A stretch of DNA of 64,000 nt, taken from assembly GCF_024171525.1 (NCBI RefSeq), contig NZ_JALJZY010000003.1, forward strand, positions 62,001 through 126,000, given 5' to 3'. Source of the DNA: Neisseriaceae bacterium HSC-16F19. GTDB taxonomy: Bacteria; Pseudomonadota; Gammaproteobacteria; Burkholderiales; Neisseriaceae. This document shows positions 8,296-18,348 of the stretch, in pieces. The position numbers were made by a program, and so were the translations under genes. How positions within the stretch are numbered: position 1 is the stretch's first letter; the number at the start of each line of letters is the position of its first letter. The notes beneath the pieces were generated by a model. That model made no database searches, was not told the DNA's origin, and saw only the letters and a list, made by a program, of their open reading frames with translations.

Positions 8296-9345
8296 TTACG
8301 CGGTGCGGCTGCGGTTGGCTTCGGCCATCATCGCCAGCAGGGCTTCGGTGGCTTCCCAGCCGATGCAGGCGTCGGTGATGCTTTGGCCGTAGGTTTCCGG
8401 TTTGTCCTGACGGCCTTCCACCAGATGGCTTTCCACCATAATGCCCATGATGTTTTGCTCGCCGTTTTGCAGCTGTGCAGCCACGTCGGCGGCCACTTCC
8501 ATTTGCCGTTTGTAGTCTTTGCGGCTGTTGGCGTGGCTGAAATCCACCATCAGCTTGGGCGTTACCCCGGCTTTGTTCAGTTCTGCGGCGGCGGCCTGTA
8601 CATGTTCGCTGCTGTAATTGGGCTCTTTACCGCCGCGCAAAATCACATGGCAGTCGGGATTGCCGCTGGTATGCACGATGGCGGAATGTCCGGCCTTGGT
8701 CACAGACAGGAAATGGTGCGGATGGCTGGCGGCGCCGATGGCGTCGATGGCGATTTTCAGGTTGCCGTCGGTGCCGTTTTTAAAGCCCACCGGGCAGGAA
8801 AGGCCGCTGGCCAGTTCGCGGTGAACCTGGCTTTCGGTGGTGCGCGCACCGATGGCGCCCCAAGAGATGAGGTCGGCATAGTATTGCGGCGTAATCATGT
8901 CCAAAAACTCGGTGGACGCGGGCATACCCATATCGTTGAGGGTCAGCAGCAGGCGGCGCGCCTGACGCAGGCCGTAGTTGATGTCGAAGGTTCCGTCCAA
9001 ATGCGGGTCGTTGATGAGCCCTTTCCAACCCACGGTGGTGCGCGGTTTTTCAAAATACACGCGCATCACGATGAGCAGTTCTTTTTCGTATTTCTTTTTC
9101 AAAGGCAAGAGACGGCGGGCGTATTCCAGCGCGGCTTCGGGGTCGTGAATGGAGCAGGGGCCGATGATGACCAGCAGGCGGTTGTCGCGGCCGTGTACCA
9201 AATCGGCAATTTCCTGGCGGGTGTCGTAGACCAGTTCGGCGGCGGCATCGCTGATGGGCAGTTCGTACAAATGGGCAATCGGCGGCAGAAGCTCTTTGAT
9301 TTCTTTGATTTTAATGTCGTCTGTCGGGCGTAATGGCGGGGTCAT
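8296..9345 (-). CDS. aroG: 3-deoxy-7-phosphoheptulonate synthase (class I)
   Basis: This is the first enzyme of the shikimate pathway and condenses phosphoenolpyruvate with erythrose 4-phosphate. The 349-residue protein has the class I signatures LLVIIGPCSIHDP, MRVYFEKPRTTVGWKG and VDFSHANSRKD. Paralogues in enterics differ in which aromatic amino acid inhibits them; that cannot be told here. The start at 9345 has AGGAAAA upstream. No other aro gene is nearby. Confidence 0.94.
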   Translation of the reverse strand: MTPPLRPTDDIKIKEIKELLPPIAHLYELPISDAAAELVYDTRQEIADLVHGRDNRLLVIIGPCSIHDPEAALEYARRLLPLKKKYEKELLIVMRVYFEKPRTTVGWKGLINDPHLDGTFDINYGLRQARRLLLTLNDMGMPASTEFLDMITPQYYADLISWGAIGARTTESQVHRELASGLSCPVGFKNGTDGNLKIAIDAIGAASHPHHFLSVTKAGHSAIVHTSGNPDCHVILRGGKEPNYSSEHVQAAAAELNKAGVTPKLMVDFSHANSRKDYKRQMEVAADVAAQLQNGEQNIMGIMVESHLVEGRQDKPETYGQSITDACIGWEATEALLAMMAEANRSRTA

Positions 9346-9375
9346 GTGTTTTCCTGAATCATGAAACGGTCAGCC

Positions 9376-9467
9376 GCACAAAATAAAAATGAGACCAGGC
9401 GGCAAGCCGCAGACAGTACAGATAGTACGGCCAGGCGCAGCCAACGCAGTATCATTTTTATTTTGCA
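9376..9467. repeat. Divergent Correia-type element
   Basis: The core GCCGCAGACAGTACA-N-TAGTACGG is that of the Correia elements at 13048, 28955 and 43748. The ends are a degenerate inverted repeat around AAATAAAAATGA instead of TATAGT. It lies in the leader of aroG. The rest of 9468-9681 shows no gene. Confidence 0.65.
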
Positions 9468-9681
9468 GGTCTGAACTTTTATAACAAACGCGAAGCCTAA
9501 CCCCTTTGCTGCATAAAGGCAAGCCGGGCATATGCGGCAAAAGCATGAAATTGCGCGGCTTTGCGGAGGCAGCGGCTTTATTTCGGCGATTTGCGCCCGC
9601 AAACGCAGGCAGTGGCGCGAATGCGTTAAAAAAGCCGTTTTGTTGCTTTGCAACAAAATACTGCCCGACCGAGTAGCTTTT

Positions 9682-9710
9682 TTGCGGTGCTCAACAGATT
9701 CCTTTAGAAT
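9682..9710 (+). promoter_or_regulatory. Predicted sigma-70 promoter of the preQ1 transcript
   Basis: TTGCGG and TAGAAT are separated by exactly 17 bases. The predicted transcription start lies about 15 bases before the riboswitch aptamer, which fits well. Confidence 0.65.
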
Positions 9711-9730
9711 GAACGCCCTTGGGCATCCGC

Positions 9731-9770
9731 CCTGTGGTTCGCAAACCTCCCACATAAAAAAACTAAGGAA
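9731..9770 (+). promoter_or_regulatory. preQ1-I riboswitch
   Basis: TGTGG at 9733-9737 pairs with CCACA at 9750-9754. The loop between them is 12 bases, the same spacing as I recall for the B. subtilis aptamer. The characteristic A-rich tail TAAAAAAACTAAGGA follows. The tail carries an AAGGA ribosome site, so ligand binding would hide it. A preQ1-I aptamer upstream of a COG1738 transporter is an established arrangement. Confidence 0.92.
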
Positions 9771-9778
9771 ACCTCATC

Positions 9779-9874
9779 ATGCATTTTATCCCGACATTTG
9801 ACGGCCACCCGTCCCTGACAGCGGCGAAGGCCCGCTCCCTTCTGACTTCGAGCCAGTCTGCTGCCGCAGCATAA
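9779..9874 (+). CDS. 31-codon ORF directly under the preQ1 riboswitch
   Basis: An ATG nine bases after the riboswitch's AAGGA opens a 31-codon frame that begins MHFIPTFDGHPSLTAAK and ends in a run of alanines before TAA. It is the first ORF on the riboswitch transcript and lies 129 bases before the transporter, whose own ribosome site is poor. It may be a leader peptide whose translation conveys the riboswitch state. I recognise no family, and no protein evidence exists here. Confidence 0.45.
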   Translation: MHFIPTFDGHPSLTAAKARSLLTSSQSAAAA

Positions 9875-10003
9875 ATACATCGCCGGCACCATCCCTCTCT
9901 ATTCCAATATCCGTATCTCCCGGGCTACATTGCCCGGTACGGTAAGGGCGTGGTTTGTTTTTCAGGCAGCCTGCCTGCATCTTAACCATAAGTTATTTTA
10001 CCT

Positions 10004-10678
10004 ATGTATGCATTTACCCAAGCCCAAAAAACCAAGGCTTTGTATTGGTTGTGTTCCTTTCATATTGTAGTGATTGCCGCCAGCAATTATCTGGTGCAGT
10101 TTCCGTTTACCGTGTTCGGCATCCACAGCACCTGGGGAGCGCTCTCATTTCCGTTTATTTTCCTCACCACCGATTTGACCGTACGCATCTTCGGCGCGCC
10201 ACTGGCACGCAAAATCATTTTCTGGGTAATGTTTCCGGCACTGATGGTGTCTTATGTGGTGTCGGTGCTGTTCAGCGAAGGCGCGTGGGCCGGATGGAAC
10301 AATCTGCTGGCAGCCAATGACTTTGTCGCCCGCATTGCCCTGGCGAGCTTTGCCGCTTATGTGGCCGGACAATTACTGGATATTCAAGTATTCGACCGTT
10401 TGCGCCGCCTCAAAAACTGGTGGGTTGCCCCAGCCGCCTCTACCGTTGCAGGTAACGCGCTGGATACGTTGATTTTTTTCAGCATGGCCTTTTACGCCAG
10501 CGAAGATGCGTTTATGGCCGTGCACTGGCCGCAAATTGCGCTGGTGGACTACGGTTTCAAAATCGTTATCTGCACGCTCTTCTTCCTGCCCGCCTACGGC
10601 GTGCTGCTGCGCTACCTGACCGCCAAACTGACGGCCCTGCCGCAACGCACACCCAAGACCGCCGGGCAATCGGCCTAA
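10004..10678 (+). CDS. yhhQ: Queuosine-precursor transporter (YhhQ/COG1738)
   Basis: An inner-membrane protein of 224 residues with about six hydrophobic segments. It belongs to the family that imports preQ0/preQ1, the 7-deazaguanine precursors of queuosine in tRNA. The segments SFPFIFLTTDLTVRIFG and GNALDTLIFFSMAFY are typical. The upstream preQ1-I riboswitch supports the substrate. The start codon at 10004 lacks an obvious Shine-Dalgarno sequence, which may mean coupling to the upstream small ORF. Confidence 0.9.
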   Translation: MYAFTQAQKTKALYWLCSFHIVVIAASNYLVQFPFTVFGIHSTWGALSFPFIFLTTDLTVRIFGAPLARKIIFWVMFPALMVSYVVSVLFSEGAWAGWNNLLAANDFVARIALASFAAYVAGQLLDIQVFDRLRRLKNWWVAPAASTVAGNALDTLIFFSMAFYASEDAFMAVHWPQIALVDYGFKIVICTLFFLPAYGVLLRYLTAKLTALPQRTPKTAGQSA

Positions 10679-10693
10679 GCAGTGTAACTATTT

Positions 10694-10735
10694 GTTTTCA
10701 GGCAGCCTGAATGAAATGTCAGGCTGCCTGAAAAC
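10694..10735. terminator. DUS-pair terminator
   Basis: Two inverted uptake sequences give a 17-bp perfect stem (GTTTTCAGGCAGCCTGA and complement) 15 bases after the transporter stop. Confidence 0.75.
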
Positions 10736-10750
10736 ATATACGCGGTACAT

Positions 10751-10780
10751 TTGGCGCTTTTTGCTGCGCTGCAATATAAT
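10751..10780 (+). promoter_or_regulatory. Predicted sigma-70 promoter of pta
   Basis: TTGGCG and a perfect TATAAT are separated by 18 bases, 36 bases before the pta start. Confidence 0.65.
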
Positions 10781-10816
10781 ACGCCGTAATGTTGATGCAG
10801 TAACGAAAGCAAGACC

Positions 10817-12952
10817 ATGCCCAATTTTCTCTTGGTGCCCATCGGCACCAAAACCGGCCTGACCAGCATTTCGCTGGCCTGGCTGCGCGCCCTGCAACAA
10901 ATCGGCCGCAAACCCGCCTATTTCAAACCGGTGGCGCACACGCCGCTGGATGCTTCCGGCACCGAAGCGGCCACCCATTTTGCCGCCGAACTGTTTTTGC
11001 TCGACCCGCCGCAACCCCTGTCCCTGAGCACGGTGGAAGCCATGATTGCGGCCAATAACGATGACGACCTGATCGAGCTGATGGTCGCCAATTTCAACCG
11101 TGCCGCCGCTGCCGACCACGACGTGATGATCATCGAAGGTGTGGTGCCGGACAGCGAGCGCCGTTATCTGGCCGACAAAAACGCCAAAATTGCCGCCTCC
11201 ATCAACGCCCGCGTGGTGCTGGTGGCCGATGCCAAAGACGCGTCGCCGCAACAGATGGCCGAAGCGGTGCATCTGGCGTGGCAGGAATATGCCGACAGCC
11301 AGACCGAAGCGGCCGGTTTCATCCTCAACAAATACAACGGCACCCTGCCAATAGCCGATTACACTGCGGCGGTGCTGGGCGCGCTGGCGGCCGCAGGCAG
11401 CACACACCTGCCCTGCTTGGGCGTGATTCCGTTTGCGCCGGAACAGTCCGCCCGCCGCATGCTGGACGTGGCGCGCCATTTGCAGGCGGAAGTGTTGCGC
11501 GGCCATGACTTTTTGTCCTCCTCGCGCGTGCGCGAAATCGTGGTGGCCGGGCGCAGCGCCACCCATATGCACGACCGTTTCAAACCGGGCGCGCTGATTG
11601 TGGCGCCCGGCGACCGCGAAGACATCATGATGGCCGCGGCGCTGAAAACCCTCTCCGGCGTGCCCCTGGCCGGTTTGGTGCTCACCTGCAATTCCCTGCC
11701 CTCTGAACCCTTGCAGTCCATTGTCGCCCCGGCGCTGCAAGACCGTATTCCGGTGCTGCTCACCGACAAAGACACTTTCCAAACCGCTTACGAATTGGCG
11801 CAACAGGCCGCCCATGTGCCGCACGACGACCCGGAACGCATGGAGGCGATGGTGGATTTTGTCGCCGAACACTTGGACTGGGCCGCCCTGTGCCGTGATA
11901 TGGACAAGCCTTCGCGTCTGCGCCTGTCGCCGCCCGCCTTCCGCTTCCGCGTGATGGAGCAGGCGCGCGCCGCCGCCAAGCGCATTGTGCTGCCGGAAGG
12001 CACCGAGCCGCGCACCATTGAGGCCGCCGCCATCTGCCATCAAAAAGGCATTGCCCACTGCATTTTGCTGGGCAAACCGGCGGAGGTTTTTGCCGTGGCG
12101 CTGAACCACGGCATCGACATTCCCGCAGATGTGGAAATTGTGGATCCCGACACCGTGCGCGGCCGTTATGTGGACGCCATGGTGGCCTTGCGCCAGCACA
12201 AGGGCCTTACCCCCGGTTTGGCGGAAAAACAGCTGGAAGACACCGTGGTGCTGGGCACCATGATGCTGGCCACCGACGAGGTGGACGGCTTGGTTTCCGG
12301 TGCCATCCACACCACCGCCAACACCATACGTCCGGCTTTGCAGCTGATCAAAACCGCGCCCGGCGCCAGCCTGGTGTCCAGCGTATTCTTTATGCTGATG
12401 CCGGAACAAGTGTTGGTCTACGGCGATTGCGCGGTCAATCCCGACCCCAGCGCGGAAGAGCTGGCCGATATTGCCATCCAGTCCGCCGATTCGGCGCGCG
12501 CCTTCGGCATAGACCCGAAAGTGGCGATGATTTCCTATTCCACCGGCGTTTCCGGCAGCGGCAGCGAGGTGGAAAAAGTCAAAACCGCCACCGAACTCGC
12601 CCGCGCCAAACGCCCGGATTTGCTCATCGACGGCCCCTTGCAATACGATGCCGCCAGCGTGCCCAGCGTCGGCCGCCAAAAAGCCCCCGACAGTCCGGTG
12701 GCGGGGCAGGCAACCGTATTCGTCTTCCCCGACCTCAATACCGGCAACACCACCTATAAAGCGGTGCAGCGCAGCGCCAATGTACTGAGCGTGGGCCCCA
12801 TGCTGCAAGGTCTGAACAAGCCGGTCAACGATTTGTCGCGCGGCGCCCTGGTGGACGATATTGTCTATACCATTGCGCTCACCGCCATCCAGGCAGTGCA
12901 AATGGCGCAGCAGCGTTGTATTGACAGCGGCGGCAGCGATTGTTTGGCTTGA
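10817..12952 (+). CDS. pta: Phosphate acetyltransferase
   Basis: It interconverts acetyl-CoA and acetyl phosphate. The 711-residue protein is the long, three-part form known from E. coli. An N-terminal P-loop-like (BioD-type) domain begins VPIGTKTGLTSISL. A DRTGG regulatory domain lies around residues 235-345. The catalytic C-terminal domain covers about 380-705 with VLPEGTEPRTIEAA and YSTGVSGSGSEVEKV. No ackA is adjacent. GAAAGCAAG upstream of the ATG is a weak ribosome site. Confidence 0.95.
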   Translation: MPNFLLVPIGTKTGLTSISLAWLRALQQIGRKPAYFKPVAHTPLDASGTEAATHFAAELFLLDPPQPLSLSTVEAMIAANNDDDLIELMVANFNRAAAADHDVMIIEGVVPDSERRYLADKNAKIAASINARVVLVADAKDASPQQMAEAVHLAWQEYADSQTEAAGFILNKYNGTLPIADYTAAVLGALAAAGSTHLPCLGVIPFAPEQSARRMLDVARHLQAEVLRGHDFLSSSRVREIVVAGRSATHMHDRFKPGALIVAPGDREDIMMAAALKTLSGVPLAGLVLTCNSLPSEPLQSIVAPALQDRIPVLLTDKDTFQTAYELAQQAAHVPHDDPERMEAMVDFVAEHLDWAALCRDMDKPSRLRLSPPAFRFRVMEQARAAAKRIVLPEGTEPRTIEAAAICHQKGIAHCILLGKPAEVFAVALNHGIDIPADVEIVDPDTVRGRYVDAMVALRQHKGLTPGLAEKQLEDTVVLGTMMLATDEVDGLVSGAIHTTANTIRPALQLIKTAPGASLVSSVFFMLMPEQVLVYGDCAVNPDPSAEELADIAIQSADSARAFGIDPKVAMISYSTGVSGSGSEVEKVKTATELARAKRPDLLIDGPLQYDAASVPSVGRQKAPDSPVAGQATVFVFPDLNTGNTTYKAVQRSANVLSVGPMLQGLNKPVNDLSRGALVDDIVYTIALTAIQAVQMAQQRCIDSGGSDCLA

Positions 12953-13047
12953 TTTCGGGCTAATGCTTTAGACGGCAAAAACCCTTATAATACGACGGAT
13001 TTTTTGCCGGTTTTCAGGCTGCCTGAAACCTTTGCCTCCTTAATTTA

Positions 13048-13153
13048 TATAGTCGAATAAAATAAGAACGAGACAAGGCCGCAAGCCGCAGACAGTACAA
13101 GTAGTACGGCAAGGCGCAGCAACGCCGTATCGTTCTTATTTTAAATGACTATA
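13048..13153. mobile_element. Correia-type element, short form (106 bp)
   Basis: The element runs from TATAGTCGAATAA to TTTAAATGACTATA, with inverted ends starting in TATAGT. The core AAGCCGCAGACAGTACA, TAGTACGG and CAACGCCGTA corresponds to Neisseria Correia repeats, of which a short form of about 105 bp is known. It ends 14 bases before metK, so it forms most of the metK leader and could supply promoter or processing signals. Confidence 0.85.
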
Positions 13154-13167
13154 CACAGAAAGACGCC

Positions 13168-14337
<1,170 letters not shown>

Positions 14338-14349
14338 TTTGCAACAAAC

Positions 14350-14386
14350 AAAAAGAGCGTTCAGGCAGCCTGAACGCTCTTTTTTA
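14350..14386. terminator. Bidirectional terminator between metK and dksA
   Basis: AAGAGCGTTCAGG and its complement flank a DUS-derived centre. T runs exist on both sides, so it can serve both convergent genes. Confidence 0.9.
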
Positions 14387-14397
14387 ATGGGTAGCAC

Positions 14398-14814
14398 TTA
14401 ATCGGCAAACTGTTTTTTCATCTGCTCGCGGCGCTCCTGCGCTTCTACCGACAAGGTAGCGGTGGGGCGTGCCAGCAGGCGTTTGAGGCCGATGGGCTCG
14501 CCGGTATCCAGACAAAAACCGTATTCGCCCTCATCGATTTGGCGCAGCGATGCCTGGATTTTGCTCAGCAGCTTGCGCTCGCGGTCGCGGGTGCGCAATT
14601 CCAGCGCGTATTCTTCTTCCAAAGTGGCGCGGTCGGCGGGATCCGGTGTGGCATCCTGCTCCTGCAAGTGGCCGGCGGTGTCGGTGGCCTTGTCTATCAG
14701 CTCATCCTGCAAATTCACCAGCAATTCGCGGAAGAATGCCAGATGATCGGCATTCATATAGTCGTCTTCCGGTCCGTTCCATTGGAGAATGTCTTGTTCG
14801 GTCAGTTTGGCCAT
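14398..14814 (-). CDS. dksA: RNA polymerase-binding transcription factor DksA
   Basis: DksA binds the RNA polymerase secondary channel and works with ppGpp on rRNA and biosynthetic promoters. The 138-residue protein has the coiled-coil tip residues in DPADRATLEEE (DxxDxA). In the zinc-finger region FCLDTGEPIGLKRLLARPTA only the first of the four usual cysteines remains; the others appear as T, S and A. This makes it a zinc-independent type, as reported for some short DksA homologues. The gene faces metK and shares its terminator. Confidence 0.93.
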   Translation of the reverse strand: MAKLTEQDILQWNGPEDDYMNADHLAFFRELLVNLQDELIDKATDTAGHLQEQDATPDPADRATLEEEYALELRTRDRERKLLSKIQASLRQIDEGEYGFCLDTGEPIGLKRLLARPTATLSVEAQERREQMKKQFAD

Positions 14815-14998
14815 AATGTGCGGTCTTTCTGTTAATCACGTGGCAGAGACGCTAATGGTTTATAAAACAGCTATTTATTATTTAAAATACCCTTAAAACA
14901 GGTGTATTTTGCAACAAGGCTGCCTGAAAATCGCGGCATCATAGCATGATTTGTTGCCCGCGCCAGTTTTTTTGCCCGCGCTGCCGCCGAGTGTCGGT

Positions 14999-15562
14999 TT
15001 ATTGCCATAACCACCACCAATGGATGCGCTGGATCAACGCCGGCAATATCTGACTTAGCCACAACCACAACAGCAAGGCCCACACCGACAGTGAAAAATC
15101 CACACGGCCGATGCGCAGGGCGGCAAACGGACGGCTCAGCGGCAGAAATATGCGCCGCAACACCAGCATCAGCGGCGCATGCGGGGCGCTGAAACTCAAC
15201 ACCATCTGCACCACCAGTCCCAACAGCAAGGCGTATGCCAGCGCCTTGGTCAGCGACAGCACGGTCAGTAACAGAGAAGCGGCCACGGCGCGGCTGCCGA
15301 TGGGCGCATCAGCCAGACCGGTGAGCAGAATGGCGGTATAGGCCAGATAATAAATCAGCAGCGCCGCCAACACACAGGCACTGTCCCAGCGCCCCAAGGG
15401 CGGGGCGATTTTGCGTAAAGGCTGTACCAGCCAGTCGGTGCTGCGGCTGCAAAACTGCGCCAGCGGATGACGGTAATGCAGCTGCCCCCATTGCAACAGC
15501 AAGCGCGACCAACACACGATGGCCAGCGCATCGGCCAAGAGCAGCAGCAGTTGCGCCATCAT
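14999..15562 (-). CDS. YggT-family membrane protein
   Basis: A 187-residue inner-membrane protein with two copies of the YggT unit. Each has hydrophobic helices around a short segment of the type (R/Q)P(L/F)R, seen as LVQPLRKIAPPLGRWD and FLPLSRPFAALRIGRVD. The function is not settled; homologues are linked to osmotic shock and membrane or cell division roles. The start overlaps the proC stop codon, so yggS, proC and this gene form a tight operon. Confidence 0.88.
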   Translation of the reverse strand: MMAQLLLLLADALAIVCWSRLLLQWGQLHYRHPLAQFCSRSTDWLVQPLRKIAPPLGRWDSACVLAALLIYYLAYTAILLTGLADAPIGSRAVAASLLLTVLSLTKALAYALLLGLVVQMVLSFSAPHAPLMLVLRRIFLPLSRPFAALRIGRVDFSLSVWALLLWLWLSQILPALIQRIHWWWLWQ

Positions 15563-16371
15563 GAGGCGGCTCCGGCCGCTTGGGCAAACTGTTGTTCCAT
15601 TTCCCGCGAACGCGCCGCCGCCGCTGCCGCACCGGCAACGATGGCCTCGGCTACGCCGCGTTCTTCAAATACCGCCAGCGCCTGCTGGGTGGTGCCGCCC
15701 TTGGAAGTCACATTGCGCTGCAACTGGGCAAAATCGGTGTCGGCTGCCGCCGCCAGCGCCACCGCACCTTCAAACGTTGCCAGGCTCAAACGGCGCGCCT
15801 CGGCGGCATCAAAACCCTGCGCCTGCGCCGCCTGCTGCAAGGCATCGAGCAAATAAAACACATAGGCCGGACCGCTGCCGCAAACGGCAATGATGTCGTG
15901 AATATCCGCTTCTTCAGGCAGCCAGATGACCCCGCCGTTGCTCTGCATCATGCTTTCGGCGCGGGCGCGGTCGGCCGCGCTGATGTGCGGCGGCGCATAC
16001 AAACCGGCCATGCCCTTGCCCACCTGGCCGGGGGTATTGGGCATGATGCGGATGATGCGTTCGGCACCGCCCAAATAACGGCTCAAGGTAGCGACGGTCA
16101 ATCCCGCGGCCACACTCAACACCAGCGCCCCGCCGGTATCCAACCCCGCCGTGGCCGCGGCCATGTCTTGCGGTTTGACCGCCAAAACCAGCACATCCTC
16201 AGCGCTTAAGGGCGGCAGGGTGGAGGACACCGCCACGCCGTAGTCAGCGGCCAGCTGCTGCTGTTTGTGCGCATTGCGGCCGACCACATGAATATCCGTC
16301 TCGCCCTGGCGGCGCAGACCGCCGATGATGGCGGCGGCCATATTGCCGCCGCCGAGGAAATAAGTCGTCAT
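15559..16371 (-). CDS. proC: Pyrroline-5-carboxylate reductase
   Basis: The last step of proline synthesis, reducing pyrroline-5-carboxylate with NAD(P)H. The 270-residue protein starts MTTYFLGGGNMAAAIIGGL, a Rossmann GxGxMA nucleotide site. It has the family segments IIRIMPNTPGQVGKGMAGL and VCGSGPAYVFYLLDAL. An upstream ATG at 16485 would add 38 residues unlike the family and was rejected. It is flanked by yggS and yggT in an arrangement widespread in proteobacteria. Confidence 0.94.
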   Translation of the reverse strand: MTTYFLGGGNMAAAIIGGLRRQGETDIHVVGRNAHKQQQLAADYGVAVSSTLPPLSAEDVLVLAVKPQDMAAATAGLDTGGALVLSVAAGLTVATLSRYLGGAERIIRIMPNTPGQVGKGMAGLYAPPHISAADRARAESMMQSNGGVIWLPEEADIHDIIAVCGSGPAYVFYLLDALQQAAQAQGFDAAEARRLSLATFEGAVALAAAADTDFAQLQRNVTSKGGTTQQALAVFEERGVAEAIVAGAAAAAARSREMEQQFAQAAGAAS

Positions 16372-16396
16372 AATCTTTCTCTTTGATTGGTAAACA

Positions 16397-17083
16397 TTAT
16401 TCTTTCGGTGCGCGGTGACCGAAAATAGCACTGCCCACGCGCACATGGGTGGCGCCACAGGCAATGGCGGTGTCCATATCGGCACTCATGCCCATAGACA
16501 AAACGTCCGTATCCAAGCCGGCTGCCTGAAGCTGGCACAGCAATTGCTGCATGGTGGTAAATTGTTGTGTCAGTTCCGCTTCGGTGCTGTCGGCACGGGC
16601 CACACACATCAGTCCGCGCAGGCGCAAATGTGGCAAAGCGGCCACGGTTTGCGCCAAAGACAGTACCGCTTCCGGGGCAATACCGTGCTTTTGCGCCTCC
16701 GCACCGATATTAACTTCGATGCAGACATTGAGCGGCGGCAGGTGTGGCGGGCGTTGCTCGCTTAAGCGGCGGGCGATTTTTTCGCGGTCCACGGTGTGCA
16801 CCCAGTGTGCGTTTTCGGCCACCACACGGCTTTTGTTCGACTGGATATGGCCGATGATGTGCCAAATAATGTCTGTGTCGGCCAAGGCGGTCTGTTTGTC
16901 CTGCCATTCTTGGATGTAGTTTTCGCCGAAATCGCGCTGCCCGGCTGTATGGAGCGTGCGGATGTCTTCGGGCGGAAAGGTTTTGCTCACGGCAATCAGC
17001 GTAACCGGCCGGGCGGCCTGTTCGGACAGGGAGGCGACTTGGGTGTGTACCTGCTGCCACTGCCGTATCAGTTGTTCGGACAT
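16397..17083 (-). CDS. yggS: PLP homeostasis protein (YggS/PLPBP family)
   Basis: A 228-residue PLP-binding barrel protein that buffers pyridoxal phosphate rather than catalysing a known reaction. The PLP lysine is in TLIAVSKTFPPEDI, with HIIGHIQSNKSR and LSMGMSADMDTAI as further signatures. The ATG at 17083 was chosen over one at 17146 because it gives the normal N-terminus. It is divergent from pilT, a conserved pairing in beta- and gammaproteobacteria. Confidence 0.93.
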   Translation of the reverse strand: MSEQLIRQWQQVHTQVASLSEQAARPVTLIAVSKTFPPEDIRTLHTAGQRDFGENYIQEWQDKQTALADTDIIWHIIGHIQSNKSRVVAENAHWVHTVDREKIARRLSEQRPPHLPPLNVCIEVNIGAEAQKHGIAPEAVLSLAQTVAALPHLRLRGLMCVARADSTEAELTQQFTTMQQLLCQLQAAGLDTDVLSMGMSADMDTAIACGATHVRVGSAIFGHRAPKE

Positions 17084-17246
17084 GGTGTTTTCTTTCTGCC
17101 TGTGCACAAAGAAGCAAACGATACGGAATAAGCGCCGCAAACACAACTGCTGTAAATTAGGATGTGCATTCTTAATAAATCTTAATTAAAATGCCGTCAT
17201 TGTAAATAAAGACTCAATACACTTAATCAGATAAAGGGTTTAGCTC

Positions 17247-18287
17247 ATGCAAATTACCGACCTGCTGGCGTTCGGCGTCAAAAACAAAGCCTCGGACTTA
17301 CACCTGAGTGCCGGCCTGCCGCCGATGATCCGTGTCCACGGCGACATCCGCCGCATCAACCTGCCGGAAATGACCGACGAAGACGTGGGCAATATGATTG
17401 CCTCGGTGATGAACGACAACCAGCGCAAAAACTACCAGCAAAACCTGGAAACCGACTTCTCCTTCGAGCTGCCCAATGTGTCCCGTTTCCGTGTGAACGC
17501 CTTCAACACCGAGCGCGGCCCGGCGGCGGTATTCCGAACCATTCCCAGCAAGGTGCTGACCCTGGAAGAATTGAACGCCCCGCGCATCTTCCAAAAAATT
17601 TCCGACACCCCGCGCGGTCTGGTACTGGTGACCGGCCCCACCGGTTCGGGCAAATCCACCACGCTGGCGGCGATGATCGATTACATCAACAGCAACCATC
17701 CCTCGCACATCCTCACCATCGAAGACCCGATCGAGTTTGTGCACACCAGCAAAAAATCGCTCATCAACCAGCGTGAATTGCACGAGCACACCCACAGCTT
17801 TGCCAACGCCCTGCGCTCCGCCCTGCGTGAAGACCCGGACGTGATTCTGGTGGGCGAGATGCGTGACCCGGAAACCATCGGTCTGGCGCTGACCGCCGCC
17901 GAAACCGGCCACTTGGTATTCGGTACCCTGCACACCACCGGTGCCGCCAAAACCGTGGACCGTATTGTGGACGTGTTCCCCGCCGGCGAAAAAGAGATGG
18001 TGCGCTCCATGCTCTCCGAGTCGCTGCGCGCGGTGATTTCACAAACCCTGCTCAAAACCAAAGACGGCAAAGGCCGTGTCGCCGCCCACGAAATCCTGAT
18101 TTCCACCCCGGCGGTGCGCAACCTGATCCGCGAAAACAAAATCGCGCAAATCGGCTCCGTACTGCAAACCGGCCAAAACTCCGGCATGCAGACTCTGGAC
18201 CAATGTCTGCAAGGCTTGGTGCGCCAAAACCGCATCAGCCTGGAAATGGCGCGCAGCAAAGCGCAAAACCCGGATCAATTGGTTTAA
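17247..18287 (+). CDS. pilT: Type IV pilus retraction ATPase PilT
   Basis: The hexameric cytoplasmic ATPase that depolymerises type IV pili. It powers twitching and, in Neisseriaceae, DNA uptake. The 346-residue protein has the PAS-like N-domain, Walker A GPTGSGKST (130-138), the Asp box region TIEDPIEFVH, the Walker B segment DVILVGEMRDPETI and the His-box HLVFGTLHT. AAGGG lies 11 bases before the ATG. pilU follows after 61 bases that contain one uptake sequence. Confidence 0.96.
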   Translation: MQITDLLAFGVKNKASDLHLSAGLPPMIRVHGDIRRINLPEMTDEDVGNMIASVMNDNQRKNYQQNLETDFSFELPNVSRFRVNAFNTERGPAAVFRTIPSKVLTLEELNAPRIFQKISDTPRGLVLVTGPTGSGKSTTLAAMIDYINSNHPSHILTIEDPIEFVHTSKKSLINQRELHEHTHSFANALRSALREDPDVILVGEMRDPETIGLALTAAETGHLVFGTLHTTGAAKTVDRIVDVFPAGEKEMVRSMLSESLRAVISQTLLKTKDGKGRVAAHEILISTPAVRNLIRENKIAQIGSVLQTGQNSGMQTLDQCLQGLVRQNRISLEMARSKAQNPDQLV

Positions 18288-18348
18288 TTATTGCCTGTCG
18301 GGCTGCCTGAAAGGCAGACCCCCGAATTGAATTCAGTGAGTCAGTCTT

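Noticed and set aside
9342..9755. A 137-codon frame on the minus strand upstream of aroG
   Set aside because: It reads through the Correia-type element and the riboswitch region; the apparent protein has no family pattern.
10688..12901. A 737-codon minus-strand frame opposite pta
   Set aside because: Antisense shadow rich in G, H and A; pta on the plus strand has clear domains.
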